Below are positions 7,659 to 16,505 of a stretch of 31,849 nt of DNA, in pieces. The notes below the pieces were generated by a model, which worked only from the letters and a program-made list of their open reading frames with translations, searched no databases and was not told the DNA's origin. This DNA comes from an uncultured Blautia sp. (GTDB lineage: Bacteria; Bacillota; Clostridia; Lachnospirales; Lachnospiraceae), in contig CAKROE010000023.1 of the NCBI GenBank assembly GCA_934371915.1, positions 1 through 31,849 on the forward strand, in the 5' to 3' direction. The translations under genes and the position numbers were made by a program. Position 1 is the stretch's first letter. Each line of letters opens with the position of its first letter.

Positions 7659-9794
7659 CCATTCTTTCCATTTGCGCATGGCTTCCGGATTTTGTTTTTC
7701 AAGGCGCTTTTCCAGACGGATACGGTTCTGCTCCAGTCTGGCGGCAAGTTCAGGATGATCTTCCAGTACTTTTTCGCGGATGCGGGTTCGGCGCTTTTCG
7801 ATAAGTTCCACAATATGCCGATGCTCTTTGTGCATTTCTTCGGGAAGTTCATCGATATGTAATTCGATGCGGTGGAGAATTTCATCTTCATCCAGTGCAC
7901 CAAGTGTATGCCAGTTTTCGAAATGTTCTTTGATACCTTCATCAGAAAGTCGTTCGATATCCGGCATCTGATGCAGGTGCTCGATGATTGCGTGGGTTGC
8001 CTGTTCCAGTTCCTGAACGGTTTCTTCACCAAAAGCCCAGGTAAATTCTTCGAGAGTATCTTCTTCCTCTGCCGGGAGCTGGGAATGACTTCGAAATTCT
8101 GCCAGTTTTTTCTCAGATTCCGGTATCTCGAGGTTATAGGGTTTGTGGATACCTGCATCGTTGAGTGCCGCGAGGATGGTTCTTCGTACACAGCCTTCTT
8201 TGATCAGGTGATCGATGCCGAGCGTTCGCATCTGTTCATTGAGAGAAGCAGAATGCTCGGTAATATAAAACTGAATACCACGTTTTTTCATATTAGAAGC
8301 AATCGCCTCAAGCCGGTCTGCAGCGGTGATATCGATGGAGTTGATCGAAGAAGCGTCTACGATCACGACTTTTGTGTCTGCTTTCAGACTGTTTTCAAGA
8401 TCTTCCTGAAAGATCTTTGCATTTGCGAAAAACAGGTTTTCATTGAAACGATAAATGATGACGTGCTGTATCGGATAAGCATGCCGGTTTCGACCAAGGT
8501 CATAATAGGCTTCTTTACCGGGAATGATGCCGCGGAAAGAACGCGGCGGTGCAGTTGCCTTCAGGATCACCGCCACAAATGACAGAAGGATGCCGATCAG
8601 TACACCATAGATTGTTCCGAGGAACAATACACTGATACAGGCTGCTATGAAAATATAAAATTCATTGCGGCTGACTTTATAAAGGCGGATGGCAAGATGA
8701 ACTTCCACGACATCCATCAGGGCAGATATGACGATGGCAGTCAGGACAGGAACCGGCAGATAGCCGATAAAACCGGTAAATCCAAAGAGAAGGACGGCCA
8801 TGGTGATTCCGGCGGTCAGGGAAACGACCTGAGAAGTGCCACCGTACTGTTCGTTCATGGAGGTACGGGAAATACTTCCGTTTACCGGGCAGCATCCGAC
8901 GAAAGAAGCAGAAATATTACCTGCGGCACAGGCAAGGATTTCCTGTCGGTCATTCAACTTATAGTCGTTTTTGAAAGCAAAATTATTTTCTGCAAGAAGT
9001 GTTTCTGCCATGATAACAACAGCAACCATCAGTCCGCGGCCAATTGTCTGGGTAAGAGAAACCTCTCCGAATTTCGGAACAAGAAATGCCGGAAGCCCTG
9101 GTTCGACTGCCTGTAGAAGAACCACACCATGATTCTGTACATGAAAACAGGTGGTGGAAAGGACTCCGAGGATCATGATCACAATGGACATCGGAAGCTT
9201 TGGAAACAGTTTTTTGCCGATGCGGATCAGAAGCAGCGCGCCGATTCCCATAGCAAGAGAAAGCAAACTGATCGAGCGCGCGGCAAGAAAAATATGATGA
9301 AGAAGTTCCGGAAGTTCTCCGGAGCCGGCACCGCTTCCCATAAGCTTTGGAATCTGCATCAGAATGATCGTAAGAGAAATTCCACTGATAAAACCGCCCA
9401 TCACAGGAGTGGAGATAAAATCAACGATCCGGTCTGCATGCAGGAAATAAAAAATCAGCAGCCACAGTCCGGCAAAAAAAGCAATCACCGGTACACAGGC
9501 AAGTGCGTCCGGGGATTCGCTGACAATACCAAGAGAGGCAAGCGCACTTCCTACGATGGCGGCAGGTGCGGCATCTACACCGAAAATAAACTGTTTCGAT
9601 GTGGAAAATAATGCAAAAAACAGGATTGGAAAAACAGATCCGTATAGTCCGTAGATTGCCGGAATGCCGGAAATCTGTGCATATCCCATCGAGATAGGGA
9701 TGGAGACTGCGGCAATGATGATTCCGGAGAAAATATCTCCCGGCAGATTGCGGAGGTTATAGTTTTTCAGAGTGGGAAATAATCGTAAATTCAT
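7644..9794 (-). CDS. SulP family anion transporter with STAS domain and long charged tail
   Basis: This 716-residue protein is an inner-membrane SulP transporter (sulfate, bicarbonate or other anion; the substrate cannot be read from sequence). The membrane domain spans about 15-412 and includes GYAQISGIPAIYGLY and the SulP-type motif NGSISRTSMNEQYGGTSQ near 305. A cytoplasmic STAS domain follows (about 437-550), with VVIVDASSINSIDITAADRL. Residues from about 555 to 716 form an extra, highly charged, probably helical tail absent from most SulP proteins. I chose the ATG at 9794 because AAAAGGAGG sits 6 nt before it. An upstream in-frame ATG would add 20 residues, but that stretch overlaps the promoter at 9818-9846. 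The last four codons lie in the terminator stem. Confidence 0.92.
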   Translation of the reverse strand: MNLRLFPTLKNYNLRNLPGDIFSGIIIAAVSIPISMGYAQISGIPAIYGLYGSVFPILFFALFSTSKQFIFGVDAAPAAIVGSALASLGIVSESPDALACVPVIAFFAGLWLLIFYFLHADRIVDFISTPVMGGFISGISLTIILMQIPKLMGSGAGSGELPELLHHIFLAARSISLLSLAMGIGALLLIRIGKKLFPKLPMSIVIMILGVLSTTCFHVQNHGVVLLQAVEPGLPAFLVPKFGEVSLTQTIGRGLMVAVVIMAETLLAENNFAFKNDYKLNDRQEILACAAGNISASFVGCCPVNGSISRTSMNEQYGGTSQVVSLTAGITMAVLLFGFTGFIGYLPVPVLTAIVISALMDVVEVHLAIRLYKVSRNEFYIFIAACISVLFLGTIYGVLIGILLSFVAVILKATAPPRSFRGIIPGKEAYYDLGRNRHAYPIQHVIIYRFNENLFFANAKIFQEDLENSLKADTKVVIVDASSINSIDITAADRLEAIASNMKKRGIQFYITEHSASLNEQMRTLGIDHLIKEGCVRRTILAALNDAGIHKPYNLEIPESEKKLAEFRSHSQLPAEEEDTLEEFTWAFGEETVQELEQATHAIIEHLHQMPDIERLSDEGIKEHFENWHTLGALDEDEILHRIELHIDELPEEMHKEHRHIVELIEKRRTRIREKVLEDHPELAARLEQNRIRLEKRLEKQNPEAMRKWKEWKKRE

Positions 9795-9817
9795 GTGCAT
9801 CCTCCTTTTCTGATGAT

Positions 9818-9846
9818 ATTGTATCATAAATGGCCGGGGATTGTAA
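9818..9846 (-). promoter_or_regulatory. Sigma-A type promoter for the SulP gene
   Basis: Read on the - strand, TTACAA (9841-9846) and TACAAT (9818-9823) are exactly 17 nt apart. The transcript would start near 9811, about 17 nt before the chosen ATG, leaving just room for the AAAAGGAGG site. Confidence 0.65.
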
Positions 9847-9901
9847 CTGTTCACAGGAATATCCCGAGAGGTGTTTTGTCATGAGAGTATATGGGATTTT
9901 C

Positions 9902-9930
9902 TTGCCAAGGATAAAGAGATTCGGTATACT
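9902..9930 (+). promoter_or_regulatory. Sigma-A type promoter with palindromic -10 region
   Basis: TTGCCA (9902-9907) and TATACT (9925-9930) are 17 nt apart. The -10 is the first half of a perfect 14-nt palindrome (TATACTATAGTATA, 9925-9938) that continues across the expected start of transcription. Confidence 0.7.
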
Positions 9931-9968
9931 ATAGTATATCTGTAAAAAGAAAGATGAGGATAAAACAC

Positions 9969-11063
9969 ATGAGTGATTCTGTTGGAACAACAGAAAGAAA
10001 AAAATATCTGGATGCGGCAAAAGGCTGGGGAATCCTGATGGTGGTCTTCGGACATATCACAAAACTCGGAAATCCGATCGACATCTGGTTTGGTGCATAT
10101 AAACTGGCTGTCTTTTATTTTGTATCCGGTTATCTTCTGGCAATGCGGCAGAGTTTCCGTAAGATGTCAACCGGAGAATACATCAAAAAGCATGCGAAGA
10201 GTCTGCTGATACCGTATTTTGGATACAGTGCTTTTGTGATGCTCTATAATGTGATCGTAGGTATCATGAAATGGAAATCAACAACAGATATCTTGAAGAG
10301 GTTCCTGTTGCAGGCATATATGACATTCAGTTTCAGGGGAATCAGCGCTCTGTGGTTTCTGCCGACACTGTTTTTTGCACAGGTGATTTTCATTTTTGTA
10401 ATAAAAAGCAGAAAAGAAATCAAAGTTCTGGCTGCAGTCGGTACAGCAGTTTTTTCATGGTATGCGTCTGTTTACTTTTTCCCTATGCTGAAGCAGATGT
10501 ATGAGGGAAGTATTTATAAGATCATTTCATACCCACTGCTTGCGCTCAGCAAAGGAATCATAGGCTTTGGTTTTGTCGGGCTGGGATATCTGTTTTATTT
10601 TGCAGTGATTCATATAAAACAGAAACGTCTGAAGGGAATTGTCGGAATCGTTGCATTTGTTGCTGCATATTTTCTTTCTCAGATAAATGGTGGTGTGGAT
10701 CTGAACCTTATGGGACTGGGAAAAAGTCAGATCATGTTCTGGTTTAATGGTGTTCTGGGATCAGCCGGTACGATCCTGCTGTTCGAATATCTCGAAAACT
10801 GGTGTAAGATGGAATTCTTAAGCTTCTGTGGACGAAATTCACTGATCATTATGGCGACGCATGGTACACTCGGGTTTAAAGGGTTGGTCATCAACGGATG
10901 GAAATCCATGTATACGCTGTCGAATGTGGCAGGACTTCGCTATTATCTGGAGTGTACCGGGATCCTGGCAGAGCTTATGCTGATAGAATGCGGTGTGATC
11001 GCAGTCGTAAAGAACGGCTTTCCGTGGCTTGAGGGGAAACCGTTCCGAAAAGCAGACAGATAA
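9969..11063 (+). CDS. Membrane acyltransferase, AT3 (acyltransferase 3) family
   Basis: This 364-residue integral membrane protein belongs to the acyltransferase 3 family, whose members O-acylate polysaccharides or other envelope molecules. The N-terminal KYLDAAKGWGILMVVFGHI carries the typical LD..KG.....V..GH motif. About ten hydrophobic segments follow, including AVFYFVSGYLLAMR and SALWFLPTLFFAQVIF, where the FLPTLF element is also family-typical. I chose the ATG at 9969 because AGATGAGGA lies just before it. An in-frame ATG at 9954 has no convincing binding site and overlaps that one. It is transcribed divergently from the SulP gene and appears monocistronic. The acceptor cannot be predicted, since no polysaccharide genes are adjacent. 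Confidence 0.85.
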   Translation: MSDSVGTTERKKYLDAAKGWGILMVVFGHITKLGNPIDIWFGAYKLAVFYFVSGYLLAMRQSFRKMSTGEYIKKHAKSLLIPYFGYSAFVMLYNVIVGIMKWKSTTDILKRFLLQAYMTFSFRGISALWFLPTLFFAQVIFIFVIKSRKEIKVLAAVGTAVFSWYASVYFFPMLKQMYEGSIYKIISYPLLALSKGIIGFGFVGLGYLFYFAVIHIKQKRLKGIVGIVAFVAAYFLSQINGGVDLNLMGLGKSQIMFWFNGVLGSAGTILLFEYLENWCKMEFLSFCGRNSLIIMATHGTLGFKGLVINGWKSMYTLSNVAGLRYYLECTGILAELMLIECGVIAVVKNGFPWLEGKPFRKADR

Positions 11064-11090
11064 TTTTTTTCAATTCAAAAGAATCAAATA

Positions 11091-11119
11091 TTGTAATCAT
11101 ACGTTTGATATGGCATAAT
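11091..11119 (+). promoter_or_regulatory. Promoter for the Na/Pi cotransporter
   Basis: TTGTAA (11091-11096) and CATAAT (11114-11119) are 17 nt apart. The predicted leader is about 110 nt. I saw no Pho box or riboswitch in it. Confidence 0.55.
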
Positions 11120-11235
11120 AGATTAGGAATGTTAAAAAAAGGATAAACCCAAGTTAAAAGAATGTAAAAATACGAGATTTTACAGAAGGTGTCGGTCCGT
11201 AACAGAAGGACAGGGAGACAACAGAGGAGAATTTT

Positions 11236-13044
11236 ATGGCAATTTTTTCAATGGTTTTATCGTTGCTGTCAGGTGTGGCATTATTTTTATTCGGAATGTC
11301 ACTCATGGGAGACGGCCTGAAACTGGTCGCAGGCAACAAACTTGAAGCGTTTCTGTATCGAATGACAAACACTCCGCTGAAGGGTGTTGCACTGGGAACA
11401 GGTGTAACGAGTGTAATTCAGTCCTCTTCAGCAACGACCGTTATGGTCATTGGTTTTGTAAACTCCGGTATGATGAAACTGAAACAGGCAATCGGTATCA
11501 TCATGGGAGCAAACATTGGAACAAGTATTACCGGCTGGATACTCTGCCTTTCCTATATTCAGGGATCCGGTGGTATTGCCAGCATTTTATCTACGGCAAC
11601 CATTTCAGCAGTAGTTGCGGTAATTGGTATTATCTTACGAATGTTCTGTAAGCGATCCGTTCACAAAAATATCGGAAACATCATGCTCGGTTTTGCAATC
11701 CTGATGACAGGTATGCAGACCATGAGTGGTGCAGTGGCACCGCTTCGTGAGAGCGCAGTATTTATCGATATGCTGACTATGTTTTCCAATCCGATCGCCG
11801 GTATTCTGGTAGGTATTGCATTTACTGCAGTCCTTCAGAGTGCATCTGCAACTGTCGGTGTATTGCAGGCTCTTTCCGTAACAGGAATCCTGACCTTTGC
11901 CAGTGCGTTTCCGATCGTTCTTGGTATCGGTGTCGGTGCAGCCTGTCCGGTTCTGATTTCTGCAATCGGTGCCAATAAGAATGGTAAGAGAACAGCATTG
12001 ATCTATCTGATGAATGACTTATTCGGTCTGATCATGTGGTCAGTAATTTTCTATACGGTAAATGCATTTGTACATTTTGGATTTATGGATATGATCATGA
12101 CACCGGTAACGATCGCAGCACTGAATACCGTATTCCGTGTGGCAACAGTCATCGTACTGTTTCCGTTTATTCCGAAACTTGAGAAGCTTGTCTGCTATCT
12201 GGTTAAGGACAGCGCAGAAGAGCTTGAAGATGAAGCAGACTTTGACCTCCTTGAGGAACGTCTGATCAACTATCCGGCGCTTGCAATCGCACAGTGTCAC
12301 CGCGCAATGAACGGAATGTCCAAGAAACTCCGTAAAAATGTCAATCGTGCAATGAATCTTCTGAATGATTATCAGCAGGACAAATATGATAAGGTTCAGC
12401 GTAAAGAAGATCTGATCGACAAATATGAGAGCCGTCTGGGTGAGTATCTGATTCAGCTTACAAAGCGCGAGATGAATACAGCGCAGACCACACAGGTTTC
12501 TCTGTATCTGCATATGATCAATGACTTTGAGCGTATCGGAGATCATGCTTCTTATATTGCACATATGGCGAATGAGATGCATGATAATCATACAGAGTTT
12601 TCACAGGCGGCATGGGATGAGCTGAATATCGTTATGGGGGCTGTCCGTGAGGAAATCAATGTAACCTGCAATGCATTTATGAAAGATGACAAGGAAGCTG
12701 CACAGAGAGTTGCTCCGCTGGGAGCTGTTATCACAAATCTCTGTGATGAGCTCAAGATGCATCATGTAGAACGTCTGAGCAAGGGGGCATGCGGCCTGGA
12801 AGAGGGAACGGTTTTTAATGATATCCTCAACAGTTTCGGACGTATCGCAGCGCACAGTGCAAGTGCGATGACAGCACTTCTCAAGAGCGGTGAGACAGAT
12901 ACAGATCCGCATATTCACGACTCCAAGATCTATCCGACAGACAGCTGGGAGTATTACACATATTTCAATGAATACAGACAGAAATATGATGTTGTAAACA
13001 ATGAAGAACATGTACTGAGCATGGAGCCGGAAGAAGTAGAATAA
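11236..13044 (+). CDS. Na+/phosphate cotransporter with PhoU-like C-terminal domain
   Basis: This 602-residue protein is a NptA/YjbB-type (PNaS family) sodium-dependent phosphate transporter. The membrane part (about 1-315) contains the two inverted family repeats, marked by TSVIQSSSATTVMV (Gln62 onwards) and TAVLQSASATVGVL (Gln201 onwards), each followed by a G.N.G or G.G.G turn (GANIGTS, GIGVGAACP). After a short linker, residues about 345-560 form a helical PhoU-like domain (SLYLHMINDFERIGDHASYIAHM, with the ER.GD signature). In relatives this domain is thought to gate or sense transport. The length is usual for the fused form. The start follows AACAGAGGAG. It has its own promoter and terminator, so it is a single-gene unit. 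Confidence 0.93.
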   Translation: MAIFSMVLSLLSGVALFLFGMSLMGDGLKLVAGNKLEAFLYRMTNTPLKGVALGTGVTSVIQSSSATTVMVIGFVNSGMMKLKQAIGIIMGANIGTSITGWILCLSYIQGSGGIASILSTATISAVVAVIGIILRMFCKRSVHKNIGNIMLGFAILMTGMQTMSGAVAPLRESAVFIDMLTMFSNPIAGILVGIAFTAVLQSASATVGVLQALSVTGILTFASAFPIVLGIGVGAACPVLISAIGANKNGKRTALIYLMNDLFGLIMWSVIFYTVNAFVHFGFMDMIMTPVTIAALNTVFRVATVIVLFPFIPKLEKLVCYLVKDSAEELEDEADFDLLEERLINYPALAIAQCHRAMNGMSKKLRKNVNRAMNLLNDYQQDKYDKVQRKEDLIDKYESRLGEYLIQLTKREMNTAQTTQVSLYLHMINDFERIGDHASYIAHMANEMHDNHTEFSQAAWDELNIVMGAVREEINVTCNAFMKDDKEAAQRVAPLGAVITNLCDELKMHHVERLSKGACGLEEGTVFNDILNSFGRIAAHSASAMTALLKSGETDTDPHIHDSKIYPTDSWEYYTYFNEYRQKYDVVNNEEHVLSMEPEEVE

Positions 13045-13070
13045 AACTAAAATAAAGAAGAAGTTATCAA

Positions 13071-13107
13071 ATACAGAGCAGATGAAACGTCTGCCCTGTA
13101 TTTTTTT
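13071..13107 (+). terminator. Terminator of the Na/Pi cotransporter gene
   Basis: ATACAG and GCAGA (13071-13082) pair with TCTGC and CTGTAT (13090-13101) across one A-C mismatch and a 7-nt loop. The hairpin runs into seven T. Confidence 0.85.
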
Positions 13108-13146
13108 CATAAAACTGAAAAAATTTTAGATAATAAGATTTTTTTC

Positions 13147-13175
13147 TGGCTATAGGAGTGGACATATGGTATGAT
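13147..13175 (+). promoter_or_regulatory. Extended -10 promoter for the symporter-amidohydrolase operon
   Basis: TGGTATGAT (13167-13175) is an extended -10 element. The -35 at 17 nt (TGGCTA, 13147-13152) is poor, as is usual for this promoter class. The predicted leader is about 60 nt. Confidence 0.5.
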
Positions 13176-13240
13176 GCTAAAGTGAATAAAAATGAGGGCG
13201 TGTGCATTTTTATGCAAAACAAAAGAAAAGGAGAGAGGGA

Positions 13241-14692
13241 ATGTTTGCATTATTCGAAAATTTAACAAACTGGTTGTGGGGGCTGCCATTGCTGATCACA
13301 ATTCTTGTGACCGGAATTTATCTGACGATCCGTTCCGGCTTTTTCCAGTTCCGTCACTTTGGACATATCGTAAAAAATATGTTCAGTAAAGAACGTCGTG
13401 AGGAAGGCGGAGACGATGGCAAGAGCCTGACACCGTTCCAGGCGATTTCCATCGCAATCGGTGGAACTGTTGGTGTATCCAATATGTCCGGTGTTGCAAC
13501 CGCAATTGCTACAGGAGGACCGGGAGCATTGTTCTGGCTGTGGGTTGCGGCACTTCTTGCCATGGTCATCAAAATGACTGAGGTAACACTTGCTGTATAT
13601 TACAGAGAAAAACAGCCGAACGGTGAATACCTCGGTGGACCGACCTATTATATGCAGAAAGGCCTGGGAGACGAAAAGAAACTTCCGTTTTGGAAAATTT
13701 TTGCTGTGTTATTCGGCGGCTGTATTTTTATGACATGGTTCATCACACTTCAGAATTATACAGTATCTGAGGCAGTAGGAAGTACCTTTAAACTTCCATA
13801 TATCGTACCATCACTTTTATATGTACTTGCAATTTATGTTATCATCATTGGTGGCGTAAAAAAAGTCGGTGTCATTTCTTCCTATATGACTCCGGTCATG
13901 TGTCTGCTCTATATTGTAGGCTCGCTGTTTATCCTGATCACAAATTATGAGAGACTTCCGGAAGCATTTGTACTGATCTTTAAGGGAGCCTTCACTACAC
14001 AGGCTGCTGTCGGCGGATTCCTGGGAGCAGGAGTGGCAACTGCCATGCGTCTTGGTTTTGCGCGTTCTGTATACAGTAATGAAGCCGGATGGGGTACTTC
14101 TCCGATGATCCATGCTTCTGCAAAGACAGACCATCCGGTAAAACAGGGACTGATGGGTGCGTTCGAAGTATTTGCAGATACCATTGTGGTCTGCTCTATG
14201 ACAGGTCTGGTTGTTATTGTTACCGGTTACTGGAATTCCGGACTTCAGGGTTCCGAGCTGACACTGACGGCATTTGAATCCGGTATGGGTTCTGTTGCAC
14301 GTGCACTGATTGCACTCAGCATCTTCCTGTTTGGTCTGACTACTTCAACAGGCTGGTTTACATATTATAGTGTTATCCTGAAACACTGGCTGAAAAACAA
14401 TCAGAAAGTGTTCAAAATTGCGGAAAAAGTATTTATTCTCGGAACACCATTATGGGGTCTGCTGGTTACCGTGCTGACACTTTACGGAAACGGAACTCCG
14501 GCACAGCTCTGGGTTATTGCCGATTTTACGACGGTATTCCCGACGTTTGTAAACGTAGCAACATTATTTATCTTAAGCGGAACCTTTATCAAACTGTTAA
14601 AAGACTACAAGGCACGTTATCTTGGCATTGGAAAAGTAGACGAAGATATGGCTCTTTTCTATGAAGACAAGAAAGTAAAAGAGGAAAAATAA
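13241..14692 (+). CDS. AGCS family sodium/amino-acid (alanine/glycine) symporter
   Basis: This 483-residue membrane protein takes up alanine, glycine or a related amino acid with sodium. Family hallmarks are AIGGTVGVSNMSGVATAIATGGPGALFW (about 73-99; split here as it is long), GGPTYYMQKGLG near 132 and SNEAGWGTSPMIHASA (about 279-294). About ten to eleven hydrophobic segments are visible. I chose the ATG at 13241 because GGAGAGAGGGA lies directly upstream; an in-frame ATG at 13202 would add 13 polar residues without a binding site. The amidohydrolase gene starts 3 nt after the stop, so the two are almost certainly co-transcribed. The exact substrate is unknown. Confidence 0.92.
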   Translation: MFALFENLTNWLWGLPLLITILVTGIYLTIRSGFFQFRHFGHIVKNMFSKERREEGGDDGKSLTPFQAISIAIGGTVGVSNMSGVATAIATGGPGALFWLWVAALLAMVIKMTEVTLAVYYREKQPNGEYLGGPTYYMQKGLGDEKKLPFWKIFAVLFGGCIFMTWFITLQNYTVSEAVGSTFKLPYIVPSLLYVLAIYVIIIGGVKKVGVISSYMTPVMCLLYIVGSLFILITNYERLPEAFVLIFKGAFTTQAAVGGFLGAGVATAMRLGFARSVYSNEAGWGTSPMIHASAKTDHPVKQGLMGAFEVFADTIVVCSMTGLVVIVTGYWNSGLQGSELTLTAFESGMGSVARALIALSIFLFGLTTSTGWFTYYSVILKHWLKNNQKVFKIAEKVFILGTPLWGLLVTVLTLYGNGTPAQLWVIADFTTVFPTFVNVATLFILSGTFIKLLKDYKARYLGIGKVDEDMALFYEDKKVKEEK

Positions 14693-14695
14693 GCA

Positions 14696-16300
14696 TTGGA
14701 AAAGATTTTTTTTAACGGATGTATCCGTACATTAGATGATGCCGGCAGTGTTGCAGAAGCAGTCGGTATCGAAAATGGAAAAATTGTTTTTATCGGAACA
14801 AATGAAGAAGCACAGAACATTCACTGTGAGGAAAAAACAGACCTGCAGGGGCGTCTGCTTCTTCCGGGTTTTGTGGATACACATCTCCACATGCTGCATT
14901 ATGCGTTTGTAGAACGCTCGGTCAAACTGTTTGACTGCAAAAGCGTCGAAGAGGCACTGGAAGCAGCGCATAAAAGACTGGAAGAACATGCCGGAAAGCC
15001 ACTGACCTGGCTGTACTGCCGCGGCTGGAATGAAGAACATTTTGACGAACCGCGTTATCCTGTGAAAGCGGAGTTGGATGAACTGTCAAAAGAAATTCCG
15101 ATCATCATGGTCCGTGTATGCGGACATGTGGCAGTCTGCAATACACCGGGGCTTGAACGCCTGAAAAAAATCCCACAGTTCGCGGAGATAGCGAAAGATG
15201 TAGATTTTGAGACCGGACTTCTGAAAGAAAATGCTGTGCAGTTTTATTCTTCTGTGCTGGAAGCTCCGTCACAGGAAGAAGTAGAAAGTTATATTGTATA
15301 CAGTGCGAAGAAACTGAATGAATGCGGATTTACCGGAGTGCAGTCGGATGATCTGGCATCTCTTCCGGGAAAGAACTGGAAGCGCATCATGAATGCATAT
15401 AAAGAACTGGATGCGAGAGGTGAGCTGAATGTCCGACATTATGAGCAGTGTCTGTTTGAGCGTGCAGAGGATGCGAAAACATTTATTGAAGAAGGCTACC
15501 GTACCGGTCAGCGTGGAGACCACTTTACGATCGGTCCGATGAAACTGATCCAGGATGGATCTCTGGGAGCAAGAACGGCAGCAATGAATGAACCGTATGA
15601 GGATTCGCCGGGAAATACCGGAATCATTACGTTCACACAGGAAGAACTGGATGATCTGTTTGCATTTTTTGACCGGCATCAGATGCAGGCAGCGGTGCAC
15701 TGTATCGGTGACCGTGCGATGGACATGGTGATTGAAGCGATTGCGAAATCTCCATATCGTAAGGATAATGCAAAGAACAGACACGGAATCGTTCACTGTC
15801 AGATTACAAATCCACGGATTCTGAAGGCAATGAAAGAGCATGACATTCTGGCATATATTCAGCCGGTATTTGTAGACCTTGATATGAATACAGTAGAACC
15901 GGCGATCGGCGCACATCGTATGGAAGGAATCTATGCGTGGAAAAGTATGCTGGATCTGGGCATTCATGCATCCGGTGGTTCCGATGCACCGGTCGACAGC
16001 TTTGATGCAATGGAAAATATCTATTTTGCCGTGACCAGAAAGAATATTTATGGTGAGCCAAAAGACGGCTGGATTCCTTCGGAACGCTTAAGCGTAGATG
16101 AAGCGGTGAAACTTTTCACAAAAGATGCCGCATATGCGTCCTATACCGAAGACGAAAACGGAACGATCGAAATCGGCAAAAATGCGGATTTTGTGATTCT
16201 GGAAAAAGATATTTACAGGATTGATCCGGATGAGATTAAGACTACAAAAGTGGACATGACTATACTTGGTGGCAGGACCGTGTATGAGAGAATAATGTGA
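14696..16300 (+). CDS. YtcJ-like metal-dependent amidohydrolase
   Basis: This 534-residue enzyme is an amidohydrolase_3 (YtcJ-like) member that hydrolyses an unknown amide. Metal-site candidates are His63 and His65 in VDTHLHM, Lys283 in PMKLIQDGSLGARTAAM (the position of the carboxylated lysine), His335 in AVHCIGDRAMD, His367 in IVHCQI and Asp430 in ASGGSDAPVDSF. The set is complete, so the enzyme should be active. The gene uses a TTG start: GAGGAAAA lies about 10 nt upstream inside the end of the symporter gene, and the N-terminus MEKIFFNGCIRTLD matches the family's usual beginning. Tight coupling to the AGCS symporter suggests that it processes an imported amino-acid derivative, which is inference. 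Confidence 0.9.
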   Translation: MEKIFFNGCIRTLDDAGSVAEAVGIENGKIVFIGTNEEAQNIHCEEKTDLQGRLLLPGFVDTHLHMLHYAFVERSVKLFDCKSVEEALEAAHKRLEEHAGKPLTWLYCRGWNEEHFDEPRYPVKAELDELSKEIPIIMVRVCGHVAVCNTPGLERLKKIPQFAEIAKDVDFETGLLKENAVQFYSSVLEAPSQEEVESYIVYSAKKLNECGFTGVQSDDLASLPGKNWKRIMNAYKELDARGELNVRHYEQCLFERAEDAKTFIEEGYRTGQRGDHFTIGPMKLIQDGSLGARTAAMNEPYEDSPGNTGIITFTQEELDDLFAFFDRHQMQAAVHCIGDRAMDMVIEAIAKSPYRKDNAKNRHGIVHCQITNPRILKAMKEHDILAYIQPVFVDLDMNTVEPAIGAHRMEGIYAWKSMLDLGIHASGGSDAPVDSFDAMENIYFAVTRKNIYGEPKDGWIPSERLSVDEAVKLFTKDAAYASYTEDENGTIEIGKNADFVILEKDIYRIDPDEIKTTKVDMTILGGRTVYERIM

Positions 16301-16384
16301 TATAAATAAAATAAGCAGATAAAATTATTTTGCAAAAAGACACAGAACAAACAACATGGTTCTGAGATTATTTAAAGTACTTAT

Positions 16385-16424
16385 AAGGAGATTGTCAGCT
16401 CTTTCGGGCGCAGTCTCCTTTTTT
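16385..16424 (+). terminator. Terminator of the symporter-amidohydrolase operon
   Basis: AAGGAGATTG (16385-16394) pairs with CAGTCTCCTT (16411-16420) over 10 bp with one G-U, followed by T. Its T-run is also the outer edge of the palindrome that begins at 16421. Confidence 0.82.
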
Positions 16425-16466
16425 ATATAATAGGAAATTACTCCGTAATGTTCCTATTATATAAAA
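16421..16466. repeat. Long near-perfect palindrome, possible dispersed repeat
   Basis: The 16-nt arm TTTTATATAATAGGAA (16421-16436) is perfectly complementary to TTCCTATTATATAAAA (16451-16466). Inside, ATTAC (16437-16441) and GTAAT (16445-16449) pair around TCC, leaving one bulged G. In total 21 bp form with a 3-nt loop. The 310-nt spacer 16301-16610 holds this element, the preceding terminator, a weak 6-bp hairpin (CAGAAC 16343-16348 with GTTCTG 16359-16364) and the next promoter; no gene is seen in it. Confidence 0.75.
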
Positions 16467-16505
16467 ACGCTCCGCGAGGATTTGATTTAAAGTAGTGTGC
16501 TGCGA

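Noticed and set aside
7872..8582. Long open frame on the + strand inside the SulP gene (236 codons)
   Set aside because: It lies fully antisense to a well-supported transporter gene, is cysteine- and phenylalanine-rich without family features, and has no ribosome binding site.
9795..9854. Longer start for the SulP protein (20 extra residues)
   Set aside because: The extra codons overlap a good promoter on the same strand, and AAAAGGAGG is placed for the ATG at 9794.
15269..15967. Antisense open frame of 232 codons within the amidohydrolase gene
   Set aside because: A mirror of the codon bias of the real gene; its composition (many Cys, His, Ile) is unlike a natural protein and no start signal is seen.
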